NCBI RefSeq assembly: GCF_028288225.1
Contig: NZ_JAQBOC010000017.1
Coordinates: forward strand, 62,001 to 126,000
Direction of reading: 5' to 3'
Origin: Mucilaginibacter sp.
GTDB taxonomy: Bacteria; Bacteroidota; Bacteroidia; Sphingobacteriales; Sphingobacteriaceae
Length of the DNA stretch: 64,000 bases
The notes below the pieces were generated by a model that worked only from the letters and a program-made list of their open reading frames with translations, was not told where the DNA came from and did no database searches. A program made the translations under genes and the position numbers. The first letter of the stretch is position 1. Each line of letters opens with the position of its first letter. Shown one piece after another: positions 58,857 to 64,000 of the stretch.

Positions 58857-61232
58857 ATGAAGTATTGTTTTTTAATGATGACCTTGTGTGTTTTTCTTTC
58901 CACTTCACATGCACAGGATCTAAATAACAATAGCAGTGTAAAAGGCAGCATTTCTAATTCAATGACGGGGAAGGCTGTGCCTTTTGCAAGTGTTTCCCTT
59001 TACAAGAACAATAAACACATAAAAGGAATGCTCGCCGACAGTATAGGCAGGTTTGAAATACAAAACCTTACGGCAGGCATATATTATATCAGGTTTAGTA
59101 TGATGGGTTACCAGGCTTTACAAACCAAACCGCTGGCGTTAAATAACCAGGATACTGTATTAGATTTTGGCACGATATGGGTTGTACCTGAACAAATAAA
59201 CCTTAAAACAGTCACCATTCGTGGTCGAAAACCATTAATTGAACAACGGGCTGACGGTATTACATTTAACGTAGAAAGTCTACCGTCAATTGCTGGTTCA
59301 GATGCTGCCGATGTGCTTAGAAATGTGCCAATGGTGGCTGTTGATCCCAATGGTGGGCTCTCCATCCGCGGAAGCTCAAATGTGAGGGTGCTCATTGATA
59401 GTAAGCCCTCTGAAGCGTATGCTTCATCGCCGGCAGATGCGCTGAAAATGATAAGGGGAGAAAATATTGTAAAAGTGGAAGTAATAACACATCCATCAGC
59501 CAAATACGATGCTGAAGGAACAGATGCTGTTGTGAATGTCATCACCCGGAAAATTAAAACCAATATCACCAATGGCAATGTAGGTGGTGACTTAGGGAAC
59601 CGGAGTAAAAGCCTGATGGGCGATATCCATAGCAAAAATGGTAAATGGATCTTTAATGCTGATGCGTTTTATCAACATTACCAGAACAGGAACGGATCTA
59701 TGCTGCAGCGCGAAACAGAGAGCTTACACCTTGTTCAGAAAAACGAAACAAAACAATCAGGGCATTATTTTTTTGGAGGAGCTAATATTTTTTATAGCCT
59801 GGATTCTTTAAATACATTCAATATAGGATACCGGATGCGTCCATCTGATGAAGCTACTACCGGTACTTCAAGTAATTATGAAGTGGAAAATGGAATACTT
59901 ACACCTTCATTCCAAAGTAATACACGAACTCCAAACAACAATAAAGGAAACACTTTCAATGTTGGATATACAGGAGCTTCAAAAAACGGGCATAGCGAAT
60001 TTTCGTTATTAGGGATCTACTTGTTACCAAAAAGCACCACAGGTTACAACCTTGCCCGACTACATAATGAAATAATTGATTACCGGGAAAACTTCAGCAA
60101 TAGCAGCTCAAATCATGATTTTATTATCCAGGGGGATTATTCCAAATCCTTTGATGACCGTTGGAAATGGGAAACTGGAATTAAGATAGCAGAAAAAAAA
60201 TTACAAAGTGAAAGCCGGTTTGACGTGTATAATTTCCAAAATGATAATTACGTTAAAGATACTTCCCGGTCTAACGGTTTTTCTTACAAAAGCAGTATTT
60301 ATGCAGTATACAATAACCTTAGCCTAAAGTTAAAAAAATGGGGGCTCACAGCCGGAGCCCGTTACGAAAGAACAAAGCTGAATGCCGTTTTTAAGGACGG
60401 CCCGCTTGGTGTCCCATCGTTTGATAACCTGGTTCCTCAAATCCTGATTAATAGAATCATTAATGAGGAAAGCAGCCTGAAATTAGGTTATACTATGAAA
60501 ATAGTCCGCCCTTATATTTCTTATCTAAACCCAACTGTTAATAAAAGTGACTCTCTGACACTCAATTTTGGAAATCCATATTTGAAACCGGAGATCACCA
60601 ATAGCTACCAGCTTAGCTATACTGTTAATGCACCCCAATTATTTAAAGATATATCTATATTTTTCAATGACAACCGGAATACAATAGAAAATATCCGCAC
60701 TCCTTTGCCTGGCGGCGTTTTTGAAAGTACATGGAAAAATACGGGACAAAATCAGCGGTTAGGCCTGTCTGCAACAATTAACTGGAAACCAACATCAGCC
60801 TTTAATTTAGGAGCAACGTTTACTGGTCAATATGTTTGGTTAAAAAGCCCGGCTTTAAGCATTACCAATAAAGGTTTTATGCGCGAATTGGTTTTAAATG
60901 GCACTTATAAATTACCAAAAGGCTACAGTGTTTATTTTTATGGCTTTTTTGATGCAAGAAATTTGAGCTTGCAGGGATACCGCGAGGGCTGGAAGTATTA
61001 CAGTATGACGATCAGCAAAAAGTCAGAAAATGAACGTTTCAATCTAAGTTTAAAAATGGACGCATTCCTGACTCCCTACAGCTATATCGACGAGGAAATT
61101 ACGACAGGATCCTTTCATCAATTACAAATTTTTCGCTATCAAAATCAAAATTTCAGGTTATCATTTTCATATAGGCTTGGCAAAAGTGAAATTAAAAGCC
61201 CGCGCATAAGAGAGTTTGATAATGCAGATTGA
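58857..61232 (+). CDS. Outer-membrane barrel, OMP_b-brl_3 / TonB-receptor-like
   Basis: 791 residues from ATG 58857, which opens the signal MKYCFLMMTLCVFLSTSHAQ; a start at 58815 would precede the signal by 14 residues. Domains: CarboxypepD_reg-like at 25-110 (SVKGSISNSMTGKAVPFASV), plug-like segment 120-230 (GSDAADVLRNVPMVAVDPNG, SIRGSSNVRVLIDSKPS, SAKYDAEGTDAVVNVITRK) and a long beta-barrel ending in RYQNQNFRLSFSYRLGKSE. No partner SusD gene, so it is not a SusC pair; it may export or take up a small molecule with the dioxygenase-like protein. Confidence 0.85.
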   Translation: MKYCFLMMTLCVFLSTSHAQDLNNNSSVKGSISNSMTGKAVPFASVSLYKNNKHIKGMLADSIGRFEIQNLTAGIYYIRFSMMGYQALQTKPLALNNQDTVLDFGTIWVVPEQINLKTVTIRGRKPLIEQRADGITFNVESLPSIAGSDAADVLRNVPMVAVDPNGGLSIRGSSNVRVLIDSKPSEAYASSPADALKMIRGENIVKVEVITHPSAKYDAEGTDAVVNVITRKIKTNITNGNVGGDLGNRSKSLMGDIHSKNGKWIFNADAFYQHYQNRNGSMLQRETESLHLVQKNETKQSGHYFFGGANIFYSLDSLNTFNIGYRMRPSDEATTGTSSNYEVENGILTPSFQSNTRTPNNNKGNTFNVGYTGASKNGHSEFSLLGIYLLPKSTTGYNLARLHNEIIDYRENFSNSSSNHDFIIQGDYSKSFDDRWKWETGIKIAEKKLQSESRFDVYNFQNDNYVKDTSRSNGFSYKSSIYAVYNNLSLKLKKWGLTAGARYERTKLNAVFKDGPLGVPSFDNLVPQILINRIINEESSLKLGYTMKIVRPYISYLNPTVNKSDSLTLNFGNPYLKPEITNSYQLSYTVNAPQLFKDISIFFNDNRNTIENIRTPLPGGVFESTWKNTGQNQRLGLSATINWKPTSAFNLGATFTGQYVWLKSPALSITNKGFMRELVLNGTYKLPKGYSVYFYGFFDARNLSLQGYREGWKYYSMTISKKSENERFNLSLKMDAFLTPYSYIDEEITTGSFHQLQIFRYQNQNFRLSFSYRLGKSEIKSPRIREFDNAD

Positions 61233-61233
61233 C

Positions 61234-61971
61234 TTATTGATTAAGGTTTCCTTTGAGTATGAACCCGCAAATGCTGAAGCCTGCCTTTAATAAGGTTGCC
61301 TTTGAGGCTAAGTTGTGGATACTACAGCGGGCAGCAGGTACCCTGCCCATTTTATAGATCTCTTTCTTTAGTTCCTGGGTGATTAAGCTGCCATACCCTT
61401 TTTGACGTAAGCTTTCTTTTACTTCCATGTAAATATCAGCGTATGGCGGGTTATAGTTCAGCATAAATCCGCCACTTGCAACAACTTCACCATTTTGTTC
61501 CAGCACATATCCGCCTATATCATGTTTTGAGCTTTGTTCTTGAGTTTGCTTCTAAAAAGTCATTTCCGGAATATTTAAATGTGTTTGATAATGGTCTTCA
61601 AACAATATTGCTTCAGCTTGTATATTATTTGCATATTCGTAAAGCATTGAAGTTAAAAGCAAATCGTTGCTTTGACATTCTATCAAAGCGGCTTGAGAAA
61701 CGGAAAGAAACTCCCGAAAAACAATATTTGAAAATTTCCTAAATGGCGGAATTAAATAAAATTCAAAAACGGCATCTCTGTCTTCCCTTTTATTTGCACC
61801 CCACACCGCTCCATAGCCGGCTTTTACACCATCTATAGTGAACAGGTAAGGATCTGCCCAGCCATAATCATGACACTTGTTATAAATAAATTGAAAATTA
61901 TTTTCATGGAGAAATAATATACGGAAAGCGCGAATCTCCACCAACCCGGTTTTTATCACTTTTAAATCCAT
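61234..61971 (-). pseudogene. GNAT family acetyltransferase interrupted by in-frame amber codon
   Basis: One minus-strand frame of 246 codons from ATG 61971 to 61234 is broken by a TAG at 61552-61554, between EMTF and KQTQEQSSKHDIGG. Both parts fit together: the N-terminal part (MDLKVIKTGLVEIRAFRILF, YGWADPYLFTIDGVKAGYGA) is an N-lobe, the C-terminal part has the GNAT acetyl-CoA core (GEVVASGGFMLNYNPPYADI, EVKESLRQKGYGSLITQELK, NLASKATLLKAGF). A single base change (for example from CAG, AAG or TGG) explains the stop. The catalytic lobe is separated, so it is probably inactive unless read through. Confidence 0.75.
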
Positions 61972-62238
61972 AAGATATTATAACTGGTTAATTAGTATAC
62001 CCGCGATATCAATTCACTTTTTCACTGGGGCAATAGCACAATCGGTCAGAAGCCACTACGAAAAATACGCTCCATTTTACATTAATGTTCTAATCAATAA
62101 ATCTACGAATTGCCTGACAAATAAGCCAATGCCCCGTGACGGACAGTTACGAAGCAAGCAGATCTTATTCAGTTCGGCTGAAAAACCAGGAAGATCATTG
62201 TGGTTATAGGTAATCCCGTGGCAAATAATTATTAACTA
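61972..62238. other. Gap without recognisable gene
   Basis: Between the broken GNAT gene and the tRNA terminator I see no convincing reading frame, RNA or strong promoter. Only short open frames of fewer than 30 codons are present. Confidence 0.4.
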
Positions 62239-62272
62239 AAAACCCTCTTCAAGTCACATTGAAGAGGGTTTT
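62239..62272 (-). terminator. Terminator after tRNA-Pro
   Basis: AAAACCCTCTTCAA and TTGAAGAGGGTTTT pair perfectly (14 bp) around GTCACA, with T-runs in the leftward direction. It lies 20 bases beyond the 3' end of the tRNA gene on the minus strand. Confidence 0.85.
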
Positions 62273-62291
62273 AACTTGGTATCGCTTTAAG

Positions 62292-62365
62292 TCGGGATGG
62301 CAGGATTCGAACCTGCGGCCTCCACATCCCAAATGTGGCGCGATACCGGGCTACGCTACATCCCG
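62292..62365 (-). tRNA. tRNA-Pro, anticodon TGG
   Basis: 74 bases on the minus strand. Acceptor stem CGGGATG pairs with CATCCCG, discriminator A; T arm has GGTTCGAATCC; the anticodon stem CCACA pairs with TGTGG around the loop TTTGGGA, which places TGG at 34-36. The CCA end is not encoded. A strong terminator follows. The mature tRNA decodes Pro codons. Confidence 0.95.
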
Positions 62366-62878
62366 AAAGGGTCTGCAAAGGTAAGCTTTAAACTTACTGT
62401 TGCAAATAAATTTTAATCATTTTTATATTTAACTGATTGTGCATATAAAGTTCTTTCTTGAAAGATATTGAATAATAATCCCGGGTAAATTTATACTCCC
62501 TTTAAGTCAACAGGTTAGCTTCAATTGGATAAATATCCAGTACAAATATCTTGGAGTGAAATTTTTTAGAAGTTTTTTATAAATCTTATACAGTAGTAGT
62601 AACTGACCAATGAATAATAATAAATGCTATACAAATAGCGCAAATTAGTCCAAGGATAACTAAAGTATAGAATATAAAATTTTTCATTAGGGGCATATTA
62701 TTAAGTTAGTGCTGCTGAATTAATAATATAAGATTATTTTGTAGTAATTGCCATGTAATTAATATAAATCAAGTTATACGAAATAAATGAATGTGGAACA
62801 CAATCACTTCAACCCGCACCCATTAATTTATCAAATTACAGACACTAATATAGGGATTTATAGAAACAAAGTTGCAAA
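62366..62878. other. 513-base A+T-rich gap
   Basis: Apart from the possible 33-residue reading frame at 62586-62687 I see no gene. The stretch is A+T-rich with short open frames. No obvious repeat, terminator or riboswitch is seen. Confidence 0.45.
62586..62687 (-). CDS. Possible 33-residue membrane peptide
   Basis: Minus-strand frame MKNFIFYTLVILGLICAICI, then AFIIIHWSVTTTV and TAA. It is one hydrophobic helix with a short polar end, and has the form of many small membrane peptides. No TAnnTTTG core or strong ribosome site is visible upstream, and the region is otherwise empty, so it could be chance. It would sit in the inner membrane. Confidence 0.35.
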   Translation of the reverse strand: MKNFIFYTLVILGLICAICIAFIIIHWSVTTTV

Positions 62879-63580
62879 TTATTTAGCGACCAAAACTTCC
62901 ACATCATAATTAATAAAAAGTCCGCTTTCTATTACTCCGGTAATTGATTTTATCTGTTGCTCATAATCAGGCTCAATACCTTCAAATTTTACATCCAATA
63001 AAAAATTACCATTTTCGGTTATAACCGGCCCGTCTTTCCCTTTTGCTAAACGTAATGCAATGTCTATTATATTCATTTCTTTTAATGCCGACTCCACATA
63101 GGTAAGAGAGCCCGGGTAAATTTCAACAGGCACCGGAAAATTAGTTCCCAGCTTATTAACCAGTTTTGTTTCATCAACAAGAATATAGGTTTTAGATCCT
63201 GATCGGATCAGCAATTTTTCTTTAAATAAAGCCCCACCCCTGCCCTTAATTAAACTATTATCCTGGTCAACCTCATCCGCACCGTCAAAACACCAATTAG
63301 GCCTGTCGGTTAACAAACTGGTTACAGGGATCTGTAAATTTTCACAGGTCATAGCTATTTCAAGCGATGCCGGAATAACTTGTACAGGTAAACCTTCTTC
63401 TTTAATTCTTTTTGCGATAGCAAACAAAGCCATGTAAACTGTTGAACCGGAGCCGGCGCCAATAATATCGCCTGCTTTTACCTTGTCTGAAATTTGTTGG
63501 GCAACCTTTTGCTTTGCTTCCTGGTTTATTATTGTATCTGACCATTGCAAACGATCCAATAAATTACTATTCCATTTCAT
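62879..63580 (-). CDS. rpiA: Ribose-5-phosphate isomerase A
   Basis: 233-residue pentose-phosphate enzyme interconverting ribose-5-phosphate and ribulose-5-phosphate. Landmarks: DIIGAGSGSTVYMALFAIAK (phosphate-binding GSGST), SLLTDRPNWCFDGADEVDQD with the catalytic Asp, KGRGGALFKEKLLI with catalytic residues, and TENGNFLLDVKFEGI. Length is normal for RpiA. The partner sigma-like gene lies 90 bases downstream on the same strand. Confidence 0.95.
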   Translation of the reverse strand: MKWNSNLLDRLQWSDTIINQEAKQKVAQQISDKVKAGDIIGAGSGSTVYMALFAIAKRIKEEGLPVQVIPASLEIAMTCENLQIPVTSLLTDRPNWCFDGADEVDQDNSLIKGRGGALFKEKLLIRSGSKTYILVDETKLVNKLGTNFPVPVEIYPGSLTYVESALKEMNIIDIALRLAKGKDGPVITENGNFLLDVKFEGIEPDYEQQIKSITGVIESGLFINYDVEVLVAK

Positions 63581-63670
63581 ATACTCAAATTATGAATAAC
63601 AGAAAATGAAGTTAGTTTTTTATTTTATGAGGAGGTATAAATGTTAAGAATTTTACCTACGGTAAGCAGT

Positions 63671-64000
63671 TTATGATAATTTATCAATTTTATTTTGGAT
63701 TGATTGTTTGTCCGGGTGTGTCTTTGCGATGAAAAGTGCTTTTTCAAAATTTTCCTTTGCTTTTTTATTATCAACGCCTGTATAAAGCTCACCAAGCAGC
63801 GCAAAATAAAAATGATTGTCCACAAGTTTCAGCTTTTCTGCTGCAATAATAGCCTCCTTCTTCCCATTTGCTTTTGAAAGTGCATATGTTCTGTTTAGCG
63901 CCGCTATTGGCGAATATTCTATTTGCAGCAAGCGATTATAAAGTTGCAGGATATTTTCCCATTTTTCTTTTGTGTCTGCCTGTTGAGTATTCCAGTAAGC
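63671..64000 (-). CDS. ECF sigma factor (SigJ/YlaC-like), C-terminal part
   Basis: Partial: the frame is open at the window edge and ends at TAG/TAA-type stop at 63671, about 109 residues visible. The segment (WENILQLYNRLLQIEYSPIA, then ALNRTYALSKANGKKEAIIA, FYFALLGELYTGV and AKENFEKALFIAKTHPDKQS) matches the TPR-like C-terminal extension of SigJ-type sigma factors with DUF6596. The sigma2 and sigma4 regions would lie beyond the window. It reads toward the rpiA gene. Confidence 0.75.
   Translation of the reverse strand, partial: AYWNTQQADTKEKWENILQLYNRLLQIEYSPIAALNRTYALSKANGKKEAIIAAEKLKLVDNHFYFALLGELYTGVDNKKAKENFEKALFIAKTHPDKQSIQNKIDKLS

Noticed and set aside
62292..62365. tRNA gene as phage or island attachment site
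   Set aside because: No integrase gene and no repeat of the tRNA 3' end is seen in the window.

Overview
The window reads as chromosomal DNA of a Bacteroidota bacterium, most likely of the Sphingobacteriaceae (Mucilaginibacter/Pedobacter type). This is inferred from several things. Family-level gene content fits: GH92, GH127 and GH105 enzymes, SusC-like barrel folds, DUF3857 proteins, LytS/LytTR pairs, a fused HAD-type hisB and a fused hisIE. Many genes carry the Bacteroidota promoter core TAnnTTTG, sometimes with TTTG about 18-21 bases upstream. Secreted proteins end their signal peptides in AQ or SC. No genus can be proved from the sequence alone.

Layout. 1-5.6 kb: tail of a GH92 glycosidase, a secreted Gfo/Idh/MocA oxidoreductase, a polysaccharide deacetylase, two tandem SpoIIAA-like proteins, queG and an exonuclease. 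5.7-13.5 kb: a coupled pair of DUF3857/transglutaminase-like secreted proteins (one with a lost active site, one intact), an unlisted 40-residue membrane protein, an NlpC/P60 lipoprotein and mutS. 13.7-16.8 kb: an A+T-rich insert with an NLR-like protein (TIR-like domain, NB-ARC ATPase, TPRs, SEC-C) interrupted by one in-frame TGA. 16.7-28.1 kb: mixed housekeeping and hypothetical genes, including a collagen-like lipoprotein with an orphan paralogue tail, an esterase, a DUF2236 oxygenase, gmhB, a membrane glycosyltransferase-like protein and a DUF2264 protein.

28.2-35.9 kb: a complete his operon, hisG-D-C-B-H-A-F-IE. It is preceded by a Bacteroidota-type promoter and a 20-residue leader peptide with seven His codons. 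G+C-rich twin palindromes have been inserted at the hisD/hisC and hisA/hisF junctions and now encode the new N-termini of HisC and HisF and the C-terminus of HisD. Several other gaps in the operon and elsewhere are filled end to end by inverted word repeats.

35.9-42.9 kb: WD40 protein, second NlpC/P60 enzyme, ferredoxin and acyl-CoA reductase on divergent promoters, a second polysaccharide deacetylase, YjbQ, an acid phosphatase and a Rossmann protein. 43-54.9 kb: three AraC regulator plus SDR cassettes interleaved with GH127, an HSL-type hydrolase, a GH105 enzyme and a DUF1080-like protein; two cassettes share a 37-bp block between regulator and SDR. 55-61.2 kb: two paralogous secreted proteins, a LytS/LytTR pair, an intradiol-dioxygenase-like protein and an outer-membrane barrel. 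61.2-64 kb: a GNAT gene broken by an amber codon, tRNA-Pro(TGG), rpiA and the C-terminus of an ECF sigma factor.

The observations I find most worth following up are the twin-palindrome insertions that rebuilt hisC and hisF, the his leader peptide, the interrupted NLR-like gene and the shared operator-like block of the AraC/SDR cassettes.
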